This document shows, one piece after another, positions 17,044 to 24,495 of a stretch of 35,413 bases of DNA. The stretch's first letter is position 1; the number at the start of each line of letters is the position of its first letter. Both the position numbers and the translations under genes were made by a program. Source of the DNA: Burkholderiales bacterium (GTDB taxonomy: Bacteria; Pseudomonadota; Gammaproteobacteria; Burkholderiales; Burkholderiaceae_C); the NCBI GenBank assembly GCA_025363275.1, contig JANYEE010000085.1, forward strand, positions 1 through 35,413, written 5' to 3'. Under the pieces are notes generated by a model that had not been told where the DNA came from, did not search any database, and worked only from the letters and a program-made list of their open reading frames with translations.

Positions 17044-19365
17044 ATGATCGCCCAAGAATTGGAAGTCAGTCTGCACATGGCGTTTGTGGAAGCGCGTCAA
17101 CAACGGCATGAATTCATCACCGTCGAGCACTTGTTGTTGGCATTGCTGGACAACCCCAGCGCCGCTGAAGTGTTGCGAGCCTGCTCCGCTAACGTCGACG
17201 ACTTGCGCAAGTCGCTGACTAACTTCATCAAAGACAACACGCCCCAAGTGGCGGGCACCGATGATGTGGACACGCAGCCGACGCTAGGTTTCCAGCGCGT
17301 GATTCAACGCGCCATCATGCATGTGCAATCCACAGGCAGTGGCAAAAAAGAAGTGACAGGCGCCAATGTGCTCGTTGCCATTTTTGGCGAGAAAGATTCG
17401 CACGCGGTGTATTACCTCCACCAGCAAGGGGTGACCCGTCTGGACGTGGTGAATTTCATTGCCCACGGCATTAAGAAAAACGATCCGCCTGAGGCCGCAA
17501 AGTCTAGCGAAAGCCCATCTGAGGCGGAAGAAGGCGGCAGCGAAAAGAACGAGAAGGCTTCGCCGCTGGAGCAGTACACCGTGAATCTGAATCAGCTTGC
17601 CAAAGAGGGCAAGATCGATCCGCTGATCGGACGCGAGTACGAAGTCGAGCGCGTGATTCAAATCTTGTGCCGCCGTCGCAAAAATAACCCACTGTTGGTG
17701 GGTGAGGCAGGCGTGGGTAAAACTGCTATTGCCGAAGGCTTGGCCTGGAGAATTACCCAAGCCGATGTACCCGAAATTTTGGCGGACTCGGTCGTCTACT
17801 CTTTGGATATGGGTTCCTTGCTGGCGGGCACCAAGTATCGAGGTGATTTTGAGCAGCGTCTCAAAGGCGTGCTCAAGGCTTTGAAAGACAGGCCTAATGC
17901 GGTGCTGTTCATTGATGAAATTCACACCTTGATCGGTGCAGGTGCTGCCTCTGGCGGCACGCTGGATGCATCCAATTTGCTGAAGCCTGGTTTGAGCTCC
18001 GGTCAACTGAAGTGCATAGGTGCAACTACGTTCACTGAGTACCGCGGTATTTTTGAGAAAGACGCAGCTTTGTCACGCCGCTTCCAGAAGGTTGATGTGG
18101 TGGAGCCGACGATTGATCAGACCGTAGAAATTTTGAAGGGGTTGAAGTCGCGCTTTGAAGAGCACCACAACGTCAAGTACGCTGTGGCCGCTTTGCAAGC
18201 TGCCGCTGAACTGAGCGCCAAGTACATTAACGACCGCCATTTGCCCGATAAGGCAATTGACGTGATTGATGAAGCCGGTGCTGCCCAACGCATCTTGCCG
18301 CCAAGCAAGCGCAAGAAAACTATTACCAAGGCGGAGGTGGAAGAAATCGTGGCGAAGATTGCCCGTATTCCCGCGGCCAATGTGTCCAACGACGACCGCG
18401 GCAAACTTAAAACTCTTGAGCGCGATTTGCGCAACGTGGTGTTTGGTCAAGACAAGGCACTGGACGTGTTGTCCTCCGCTGTGAAGATGGCGCGCTCAGG
18501 TCTGGGCAAGGGCGACAAGCCGATTGGCTCTTTCTTGTTCAGCGGCCCTACTGGTGTGGGTAAAACCGAGGCTGCAAAGCAGCTCGCGTACATCATGGGA
18601 ATCGATCTGATTCGCTTTGATATGAGCGAGTACATGGAGCAGCATGCGGTGAGCCGCTTGATTGGTGCGCCTCCAGGCTATGTGGGCTTTGACCAAGGCG
18701 GTTTGCTGACTGAACAAATCACCAAGAAACCGCATTGCGTGTTACTGCTCGATGAAATCGAAAAGGCGCATCCAGCGATCTTCAATGTGCTGCTGCAGGT
18801 CATGGACCATGGCACGCTGACGGATAACAACGGACGCAAAGCGGACTTCCGCAACGTCATCATCGTCATGACGACCAATGCGGGCGCAGAGACGATGAAC
18901 AAGGCTTCCATCGGATTTACGAATCCGCGTGAAGCCGGCGACGAAGCAGCAGATATCAAACGTTTGTTCACGCCTGAGTTCCGCAATCGCCTGGATGCGA
19001 TTGTGAGCTTCAAAGCGCTGGATGAAAACGTGATTTTGCGAGTGGTTGATAAGTTCTTGCTGCAGTTGGAAACCCAGCTGGCGGATAAGAAAGTGGATGT
19101 CACCTTTACCGACAAGTTGCGCAAGCACTTGGCTAAGAAGGGCTTTGACCCACTGATGGGTGCGCGTCCTATGCAGCGCTTGATTCAAGACACTATTCGC
19201 CGTGCGCTGGCTGACGAACTGCTGTTCGGACGCCTCACCGATGGCGGACGCTTGACCGTGGATCTGGACGACAAGGATGAAAGTAAGACGGAAGTGTTGC
19301 TGGACATCCAGCCGCTACCCGAGAAGAAGGGCCGCGCCAAACCTGAAGAGGCAACTGCCGGCTAG
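17044..19365 (+). CDS. clpA: ATP-dependent Clp protease ATP-binding subunit ClpA
   Basis: Hexameric AAA+ unfoldase that feeds proteins into ClpP; with ClpS it degrades N-degron substrates. The 773-residue protein has the N-terminal Clp_N repeats (about 1-150, FITVEHLLLALLDNPSA) where ClpS docks, an acidic linker (SEAEEGGSEKNEK), a first AAA module with Walker A GEAGVGKT (220-227) and Walker B VLFIDEIHT (about 287), and a second module with GPTGVGKT (501-508) and VLLLDEIEKAH (about 566). The C-terminal D2-small domain includes GARPMQRLIQDTIRR. AAAGGAA lies six bases before the ATG. clpP is not in the window. A 16-base-pair hairpin terminates the gene. Confidence 0.97.
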   Translation: MIAQELEVSLHMAFVEARQQRHEFITVEHLLLALLDNPSAAEVLRACSANVDDLRKSLTNFIKDNTPQVAGTDDVDTQPTLGFQRVIQRAIMHVQSTGSGKKEVTGANVLVAIFGEKDSHAVYYLHQQGVTRLDVVNFIAHGIKKNDPPEAAKSSESPSEAEEGGSEKNEKASPLEQYTVNLNQLAKEGKIDPLIGREYEVERVIQILCRRRKNNPLLVGEAGVGKTAIAEGLAWRITQADVPEILADSVVYSLDMGSLLAGTKYRGDFEQRLKGVLKALKDRPNAVLFIDEIHTLIGAGAASGGTLDASNLLKPGLSSGQLKCIGATTFTEYRGIFEKDAALSRRFQKVDVVEPTIDQTVEILKGLKSRFEEHHNVKYAVAALQAAAELSAKYINDRHLPDKAIDVIDEAGAAQRILPPSKRKKTITKAEVEEIVAKIARIPAANVSNDDRGKLKTLERDLRNVVFGQDKALDVLSSAVKMARSGLGKGDKPIGSFLFSGPTGVGKTEAAKQLAYIMGIDLIRFDMSEYMEQHAVSRLIGAPPGYVGFDQGGLLTEQITKKPHCVLLLDEIEKAHPAIFNVLLQVMDHGTLTDNNGRKADFRNVIIVMTTNAGAETMNKASIGFTNPREAGDEAADIKRLFTPEFRNRLDAIVSFKALDENVILRVVDKFLLQLETQLADKKVDVTFTDKLRKHLAKKGFDPLMGARPMQRLIQDTIRRALADELLFGRLTDGGRLTVDLDDKDESKTEVLLDIQPLPEKKGRAKPEEATAG

Positions 19366-19401
19366 CGCGATAATCGCCCAGTCTATTCGGGGTGATTACA
19401 G

Positions 19402-19441
19402 AATAAGGGCTCAGTTCTTCTCGAACTGGGCCCTTATTGTT
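19402..19441. terminator. Bidirectional terminator shared by clpA and the DUF1499 gene
   Basis: AATAAGGGCTCAGTTC (19402-19417) pairs with GAACTGGGCCCTTATT (19423-19438) with a single G-T mismatch and a 5-base loop, followed by GTTT on the plus strand. The stem covers the stop codon and last codons of the convergent minus-strand gene. Confidence 0.85.
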
Positions 19442-19899
19442 TCAATGCGCGCACGGTTGACGTTGAAGTCTTTGCGTCCGATACGGCTGGCGGAGCGCAC
19501 ATGGATTACGTGGGCTTCACGGTCTAAGGCAAACTCCACATCGTCTGTGAATTTGAGCAGAGCCGTGGTGCTTTGTGCGTATAGGTATTCGGGCTCCTGG
19601 GCAATAATGACCACGCCATCGGTGTCCCGCAAAAGATTCATCAAGCGGGTCATCGCCTGATCGGCATCGCCGCTGAATTTGAGTGGTTGAATGCTCGCAA
19701 AAGCTTGCTGGGGGTGGTTGGGGTAAAGATCGGCCTGGCTGCTAACACTGTTGGGCGTCAGCGCGGGCGGTTTGAGGCGACCATCGCGGACACCCAGATC
19801 CGAGGGAGCCCGGCCGCGCAAAAAGCCCAGTTGCCCCAGCAAAAATAGTGCAGCGACCAGGCCCAGGATCGAAGCAACAAGAATCCAAACAATGCGCAT
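19411..19899 (-). CDS. DUF1499 family protein with N-terminal membrane anchor
   Basis: A 162-residue protein of the DUF1499 family, function unknown. An N-terminal membrane helix (IVWILVASILGLVAALFLLGQLGF, about 3-26) anchors it, with the rest probably on the periplasmic side. The domain includes SVSSQADLYPNHPQQAFASIQPL and ends with DDVEFALDREAHVIHVRSASRIGRKDFNVNRARIE, the most recognisable part of the family. AGAGG is six bases before the ATG. It is convergent with clpA, and its last codons form one arm of the shared terminator. Confidence 0.82.
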   Translation of the reverse strand: MRIVWILVASILGLVAALFLLGQLGFLRGRAPSDLGVRDGRLKPPALTPNSVSSQADLYPNHPQQAFASIQPLKFSGDADQAMTRLMNLLRDTDGVVIIAQEPEYLYAQSTTALLKFTDDVEFALDREAHVIHVRSASRIGRKDFNVNRARIETIRAQFEKN

Positions 19900-20334
19900 A
19901 TCGAACCTCTTCTACTATCAAAAAACCCGCGGGTGCGGCGCTGGGCAAAGGATATCTGATAACGCCAGAGTTCTTGATCTTTATAACCTTTAAAACCTTT
20001 GCAATCAGTCATTCGTCATTGACATTGGCAGAATGCTGCTGGGCTGGTCGTGTACGCAAGAAAACTGATCGAATAGGCTGTATTTTTGGACAATTGGCCC
20101 TTGCACTGCCCGAGATATCAACATGCACACCCTAGGATTGTTGGTTGGGAAACATCACGCCCCAGCGCCCGTCCGCTCCTTTGTGAAATGTGGAGCCCTT
20201 GATCGTGTGCAGTTGACGCGCCAGCAACCAGGGCGAGGGCGGTCACGGACAATAGCAACTCCTTCATGGGTGGTTGCGTAATTCGGAACCTCCCCCACAA
20301 TCAAGATAACGCGAATCGTTCGCAATAAAGTGTT
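19900..20334. other. Gene-poor interval between the DUF1499 gene and the patatin gene
   Basis: 435 bases with no convincing gene. A minus-strand reading frame starting at ATG 20267 has a signal-peptide-like start (MKELLLSVTALALVAGASTA) but runs only 49 codons into unremarkable sequence, and lacks a ribosome site. In the next frame the same DNA reads IKGSTFHKGADGRWGVMFPN before a stop, so this may be a small exported-protein gene broken by a frameshift. Near the patatin start there is an inverted repeat GCGAA-TCG-TTCGC (20311-20323), a possible operator. I see no RNA gene. Confidence 0.5.
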
Positions 20335-21276
20335 ATGAGCTCATCGTTATTTACCAAGGTTAATGTTTTGGCCGCGATAGCCATTTTGGTCGCATTAACT
20401 GGCTGTGGGAGCGCACCCGTGTCGCCAAACACAGCAGCAGTGCTCCCCGTGAAGCCGACAGAGCCACCAATCAGCGTGATGCCTATCCCGAAGATACCGC
20501 CTCGCATTGGGCTGGCACTAGGTGGCGGCGCTGCGCGCGGGTTTGCGCATGTGGGCGTGATTCAGGTTTTAGAAGAGGCCGGTATTCGTCCCAATCTAGT
20601 CGTCGGCACGTCTGCAGGCAGCTTGGTAGCCGCCATTTATGCCAGTGGCAAAACCGGCGCCCAGCTGCAGCAGATTGCGCTGACGATGGAAGAAGCCACC
20701 TTCACGGACTGGACCCTACCGATCTTTAACAACGGCATGTTGCGGGGAGATGCATTGGCCCGTTACGTGAACGGCCAGGTGGGATCTAAAGTGATCGAAG
20801 AGATGCCAATACCCTTGGGCGTGGTCGCCACCGATTTGCAAACCGGCCAGGGCATGCTGTTTCAAAGGGGCGACACCGGTACGGCGGTACGAGCTTCCAG
20901 TGCGGTACCCGCGGTTTTTCAGCCTGTCAAAATTTCAGGTCGCGAGTACGTAGACGGCGGCTTGGTGTCGCCGGTACCTGTACGCTACGCCCGCCAAATG
21001 GGTGCTGAGCTGGTAATAGGCGTCGATATTTCCAGCCCGCCTGAGGGCAATATAGCCAGCGGGATGCTGCAAATTCTGTTGCAAACCTTTTCCATCATGG
21101 GCAAAAGTATCAACACCCTTGAGTTGAAAGAGGCTGACGTGGTGCTGCGTCCAGCCTTGAATGGCGTGGGGAGTTCGGACTTTGGTGCGCGTCGGCGTTC
21201 TATTGAGGCGGGCCGCCAGGCCATGCTGCAAATGCTGCCGCAACTTAAGGCGGCCATTGCCGCCAAATCTCACTAA
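20335..21276 (+). CDS. Patatin-like phospholipase family lipoprotein
   Basis: Predicted acyl hydrolase of the patatin/RssA group. The 313-residue protein starts with a lipoprotein signal, VALTGCGS, with the lipidated cysteine at residue 24, followed by a Pro-rich tether to about residue 55. The patatin domain then shows the oxyanion motif GGGAARGFAHVGV, the nucleophile Ser93 in VGTSAGS and the second dyad residue Asp207 in YVDGGLVSPVPV, so the active site is complete. The lipobox places it on a membrane facing the periplasm, unlike the cytoplasmic RssA. Substrate is not known. The start ATG has only a weak ribosome site. It stands alone, convergent with the phasin gene. Confidence 0.88.
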   Translation: MSSSLFTKVNVLAAIAILVALTGCGSAPVSPNTAAVLPVKPTEPPISVMPIPKIPPRIGLALGGGAARGFAHVGVIQVLEEAGIRPNLVVGTSAGSLVAAIYASGKTGAQLQQIALTMEEATFTDWTLPIFNNGMLRGDALARYVNGQVGSKVIEEMPIPLGVVATDLQTGQGMLFQRGDTGTAVRASSAVPAVFQPVKISGREYVDGGLVSPVPVRYARQMGAELVIGVDISSPPEGNIASGMLQILLQTFSIMGKSINTLELKEADVVLRPALNGVGSSDFGARRRSIEAGRQAMLQMLPQLKAAIAAKSH

Positions 21277-21295
21277 GAGCGTTGGAATTCACAGC

Positions 21296-21327
21296 AAAAA
21301 AAAGGCCTCGTCTTGCAACGAGGCCTT
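21296..21327 (-). terminator. Terminator downstream of the phasin gene
   Basis: AAGGCCTCG (21302-21310) pairs with CGAGGCCTT (21319-21327) around an 8-base loop. On the minus strand the stem is followed by eight T residues, so it best fits read-out from the phasin gene; it may also stop patatin transcripts less efficiently. Confidence 0.8.
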
Positions 21328-21474
21328 GAAGGGATCCCTGAACCTGAAGGTTTCGAAAGGACCCGAGGAGACAAACGGTAGAAAAACAATGAATCGTTCT
21401 TCAATATCTGAATTATCTCAGGGTTTTCCCTTGGTTCTTAGAGAGCACACTCAAAAACCAGAGGAACCTTCAAC

Positions 21475-22017
21475 TTAACGCTTTTTCGCGGTGGTCTTAG
21501 TCGCGTTGGTCGCTGTTGCGGCCACGGCATTGAAGTTGGCTTCAGCGACTTCAGTCGCTTGTTTGACCGCTTTTTGAACCGATTCCAACGCGTTGTTGGC
21601 AGCAGCTACAGTGCTTTTCATGATGGCAACAGCGGCTTCGGAACCAGCGGGTGCATTCTTGGCGGCGTTGTCCACTAGACCCATGAATTTCTTCTGGGCA
21701 TCAGAGGCTTGGCCTTCAAAGTTCTTGCTGAATTCAGCAGCAGAACCGGTAGCGATGTCATACAGGTGGCGGCTGTAAGCGGCGGTCTTCTCGGCCAGGG
21801 GCTGGAACAGGCCGGATTGCAAAGCCAACAGTTCTTGTGCGTCTTTCACGCTCAACAGCGACTGGGTGTGGCCGGATGCCTCAGACAAGGCTGCCTTGGA
21901 AGCAGTCAGGTTCAGCTCAACAATTTTTTCGACGCCTTCGAAAGCCTTGTTGGTCAGGCCAAACAGGGTTTCGATGTTGGCTTTGTGGGATGCCATTACT
22001 TGTTCAACGGTCAGCAT
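21475..22017 (-). CDS. phaP: Phasin (PHA granule-associated protein)
   Basis: Coats polyhydroxyalkanoate storage granules and controls their number and size. The 180-residue protein is almost entirely helical with no cysteine, has the phasin_2 wording ([71 protein letters not shown]), and ends in an Ala/Thr/Lys-rich tail ([11 protein letters not shown]) as is common for betaproteobacterial phasins. GGAGAA lies seven bases before the ATG. The promoter region contains two near-identical palindromes that look like PhaR operators, implying induction when granules titrate PhaR. PHA synthase genes are not in this window. Confidence 0.93.
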   Translation of the reverse strand: MLTVEQVMASHKANIETLFGLTNKAFEGVEKIVELNLTASKAALSEASGHTQSLLSVKDAQELLALQSGLFQPLAEKTAAYSRHLYDIATGSAAEFSKNFEGQASDAQKKFMGLVDNAAKNAPAGSEAAVAIMKSTVAAANNALESVQKAVKQATEVAEANFNAVAATATNATKTTAKKR

Positions 22018-22087
22018 AGTGATTTCTCCAGAAATTAAGGTTAAAAACTCGTTATCTGCGCCGTAACCGGCTGTCTCACCGAATTAA

Positions 22088-22102
22088 TGTTGCAGTGCAG
22101 CA
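22088..22102 (-). promoter_or_regulatory. Putative PhaR operator, downstream copy
   Basis: TGTTGCAGTGCAGCA on the plus strand, the reverse complement of TGCTGCACTGCAACA. It is an imperfect palindrome identical at 14 of 15 positions to the copy at 22146-22160 in the opposite orientation, and would cover the transcription start of the phasin gene. Confidence 0.6.
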
Positions 22103-22109
22103 TGGACTA

Positions 22110-22137
22110 ATTATAGGGATATCAGTGGGATACGCAA
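22110..22137 (-). promoter_or_regulatory. Predicted sigma-70 promoter of the phasin gene
   Basis: On the minus strand, TATAAT (22115-22110) preceded by a 16-base spacer and TTGCGT (22137-22132). The -10 is a perfect consensus. The start of transcription would fall near 22103. Confidence 0.7.
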
Positions 22138-22145
22138 GCATTTTT

Positions 22146-22160
22146 TGCTGCATTGCAACA
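22146..22160 (-). promoter_or_regulatory. Putative PhaR operator, upstream copy
   Basis: TGCTGCATTGCAACA, lying nine bases upstream of the -35 element of the phasin promoter and inverted with respect to the copy at 22088-22102. The TGC/GCA palindromic core resembles described PhaR sites. Confidence 0.6.
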
Positions 22161-22250
22161 AATTGGTACAAATCACCTAAACCCGGCATTTGTCATGCCC
22201 CGGACATGTGGTTCTGCAGGCTGGCAAAATCAGGGCTACAGGATAGCCCC

Positions 22251-22694
22251 ATGACAAGTAGCAGCAACGCAAAACCCCAAGCCGAACCCCGCGGTGCCTA
22301 CCGACACTTCCAAAGTATCACCACCCGCTGGTGCGACAACGATGCCTACGGCCACGTCAACAACGTTGTCTACTACAGCTGGTTTGACACGCTGGTCAAT
22401 ACCTTCCTGATTCAGCAAGGCGCATTGGATATCCACCACGGCACAACCATTGGCCTGGTAGTGGAAACGGGTTGCAACTACTTCGCATCGCTGGCCTTTC
22501 CTGAGACCGTGGTACTGGGCCTGCGCCTGGCGCACCGGGGCCGAACCAGTGTGCGCTACGAGATCGGGGTATTTGGCGCTGATGGCCTCATGGCCGCCAA
22601 AGGGCATTTCGTGCATGTGTATGTTGACGCACGGACCCGCAGGCCCACGGCCTTGCCCGACAATCTAATACATATTCTGGAGGCCTTGCAATGA
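22251..22694 (+). CDS. Acyl-CoA thioesterase, 4HBT hotdog family
   Basis: Predicted thioesterase that releases free acids from CoA esters. The 147-residue protein is one hotdog domain with the 4-hydroxybenzoyl-CoA thioesterase signature around residues 29-45, CDNDAYGHVNNVVYYSWFD, in which the Asp in DNDAYGHVNN is the catalytic candidate. ALDIHHGTTIGLVVETGCNYFASLAFPETV matches the substrate-binding helix and strand of the YbgC/FadM type. ATG 22251 follows an AGGAT at about eight bases; an upstream in-frame ATG (22206) adds sequence unlike the family. The stop codon overlaps the nitroreductase start by four bases (ATGA), so the two are coupled. The physiological substrate is not evident. Confidence 0.85.
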   Translation: MTSSSNAKPQAEPRGAYRHFQSITTRWCDNDAYGHVNNVVYYSWFDTLVNTFLIQQGALDIHHGTTIGLVVETGCNYFASLAFPETVVLGLRLAHRGRTSVRYEIGVFGADGLMAAKGHFVHVYVDARTRRPTALPDNLIHILEALQ

Positions 22695-23386
22695 GTCTGT
22701 CTACCGTCGACGAAGCGATCACATCCCGCAGTTCCATCCGCGCATTCACGGCCCAACCGGTACCGCGTGAAACCCTGACGCATCTGCTGGAAGTGGCCAG
22801 CCGTGCACCGTCGGGCACCAACTGCCAGCCATGGCGTGTGTATGTACTCCAGGGCGCTAGTCGCAATGCGCTGGCGGATAAGGTGTGCGCCGCCCATGAT
22901 GCGCTGCGAGCCGACCCCAGCTTGGCCTCGCACTATGCAGAGGAATACGACTACTACCCGCAGCAGTGGGTGAGCCCGTATATTGACCGCCGTCGCGAGA
23001 ATGGCTGGGGTCTGTACGGCTTGCTGGGCATTGGCAAGGCCGATAAGGACAAGATGCACGCCCAGCACCAGCGCAACTACCGCTTCTTTGACGCGCCGGT
23101 GGGGCTGATGTTCACGGTAGACCGAGTGATGGGCCGGGGTTCGCTGGTGGACTATGGCGCGTTTTTGCAAAGCATCATGGTGGCCGCGCGCGGTCATGGG
23201 CTGCATACCTGCCCCCAGGCGGCTTGGAACGGATTCTCCAGCATCATCCTGCCGCATATCGGCGCGCAAGCGTCTGAAATGCTGGTGTGCGGCATGGCAC
23301 TGGGTTATGCCGATACCTCGGCCACGGTCAATAGTTTTCACACGCCCCGGGTGCCGGTGGCAGATTTCACGACCTGGCTGGAGTAA
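22691..23386 (+). CDS. Nitroreductase family protein
   Basis: FMN-dependent NAD(P)H oxidoreductase, 231 residues. The FMN-binding N-terminus is RSSIRAFTAQPVPRETL, followed by ASRAPSGTNCQPWRVYV, and the second FMN region is YGAFLQSIMVAARGHGLHTCPQAAW. An insertion of about 40 residues with many Tyr, Arg and Trp (EEYDYYPQQWVSPYIDRRRENGWGLYGLLG) lies between them, as in the larger nitroreductase subgroup. The substrate (nitroaromatic, quinone or other) cannot be told from sequence. The ATG overlaps the end of the thioesterase gene. The copy 2 repeat follows the stop within 12 bases. Confidence 0.9.
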   Translation: MSLSTVDEAITSRSSIRAFTAQPVPRETLTHLLEVASRAPSGTNCQPWRVYVLQGASRNALADKVCAAHDALRADPSLASHYAEEYDYYPQQWVSPYIDRRRENGWGLYGLLGIGKADKDKMHAQHQRNYRFFDAPVGLMFTVDRVMGRGSLVDYGAFLQSIMVAARGHGLHTCPQAAWNGFSSIILPHIGAQASEMLVCGMALGYADTSATVNSFHTPRVPVADFTTWLE

Positions 23387-23397
23387 CTTGCTAGCCG

Positions 23398-23451
23398 CTA
23401 TGAATTTAATAGCTATCCAGTTAATAAATACCTGGGCTACAGGCCGTTTTG
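23398..23451 (+). repeat. Dispersed GCTAT-N7-ATAGC repeat, intergenic copy 2
   Basis: Lies 12 bases after the nitroreductase stop. It has the GCTAT-GAATTTA-ATAGC core (23397-23413), then TAATAAATA and CCTGGGCTACAGGC. It is aligned without gaps to the copy inside lpxK at 42 of 54 positions. The 3' block CCTG-GGCTA-CAGG can form a second small hairpin. Confidence 0.8.
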
Positions 23452-23484
23452 GCATGTAATTGACTCAAAAAACGCGTACCAAGC

Positions 23485-24495
23485 ATGTCCAGCACCTCCA
23501 AACCCCGTGTCCTCGTCACACGCGCTATCTTTCCCGCCGTTTTGGCGCATTTATCGGCCCACTGCGAGGTGGAGTCCAACCAGGACGACACCCTTTGGGT
23601 CCCCGCCGAACTGGCCAGCCGTCTGCAGGGCAAGGCCGGTGTGTTGACCACATCCAGTGAGGCCATCAGCGCCGATTTGCTGCGCCAGTGCCCTGATTTG
23701 CGCGTAGTGGCCAACATGGCCGTGGGCTACAACAACTTTGACCTGCCCGCTATGACGGCAGCGGGCGTGCAGGGTACCAACACACCCGATGTACTGACTG
23801 AATCCACCGCCGACTTTGGCTTTGCGTTGCTGATGGCCACGGCCCGCCGGATTACCGAAAGCGAGCATTTTTTGCGCGCCGGGCAATGGAGCCGTTGGCG
23901 CTACGACCTGTTTGCCGGTGCCGAGGTGCATGGCAGCACGCTGGGCATCATCGGCATGGGGCGCATCGGCCAGGGCATCGCCCGCCGGGCGCACTTTGGC
24001 TTTGGCATGCGGGTGGTGTATCACAACCGGTCCCGGCTGGATGACCGCACCGAAGCCGACCTGGGTGCCACTTACCTGAGCAAAGAAGATTTGCTGAAGA
24101 CGGCCGACCATGTGCTGCTGGTGGTGCCGTATTCCGCAGCGTCGCACCACACCATTGGTGCGCCCGAGCTGGCGCTGATGAAGCCCACCGCCACGTTGGT
24201 CAATATTGCGCGCGGTGGCGTGGTGGACGACGCTGCGCTGGCCGATGCGCTGCGCGAGCGGCGCATTGCCGCGGCGGGCTTGGATGTGTTTGAGGGCGAG
24301 CCTGCCGTACACCCTGGCTTGCTGCAGGTGCCCAATGTGGTGCTGACGCCGCATATCGCCAGCGCCACCATCACCACCCGCACGGCCATGGCGCAACTGG
24401 CGGTGGATAACCTGATTGGCTACCTGGTTCATGGGCAGGCACTTACGCCCGTGAACACGTTGCCGGCTGCCAGTAAAGACAAGGTTTCCCATTGA
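23485..24495 (+). CDS. D-glycerate / glyoxylate (hydroxypyruvate) reductase family dehydrogenase
   Basis: D-2-hydroxyacid dehydrogenase of the GhrB/GyaR type, expected to interconvert glyoxylate and glycolate or hydroxypyruvate and D-glycerate using NAD(P)H. The 336-residue protein has ANMAVGYNNFDLPAMTAAGV (substrate loop), TESTADFGFALLMATARR, the Rossmann motif GMGRIG at about 157-162, and the catalytic Arg in VNIARGGVVDD, Glu in DVFEGEP and His in LTPHIASAT. VVYHNRSR after the Rossmann strand carries Arg residues that would favour NADPH. It overlaps rmuC at its stop codon (TTGA). Exact substrate preference is not shown by sequence. Confidence 0.9.
   Translation: MSSTSKPRVLVTRAIFPAVLAHLSAHCEVESNQDDTLWVPAELASRLQGKAGVLTTSSEAISADLLRQCPDLRVVANMAVGYNNFDLPAMTAAGVQGTNTPDVLTESTADFGFALLMATARRITESEHFLRAGQWSRWRYDLFAGAEVHGSTLGIIGMGRIGQGIARRAHFGFGMRVVYHNRSRLDDRTEADLGATYLSKEDLLKTADHVLLVVPYSAASHHTIGAPELALMKPTATLVNIARGGVVDDAALADALRERRIAAAGLDVFEGEPAVHPGLLQVPNVVLTPHIASATITTRTAMAQLAVDNLIGYLVHGQALTPVNTLPAASKDKVSH

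Noticed and set aside
17284-18006. 240-codon frame opposite clpA
   Set aside because: It is antisense to a well-conserved gene, a common shadow in GC-rich DNA, with no ribosome site or recognisable sequence.
22232-22250. GGGCTACAGG before the thioesterase, considered as a repeat fragment
   Set aside because: Only the 3' block matches; no core or middle part is found upstream, so chance is likely.
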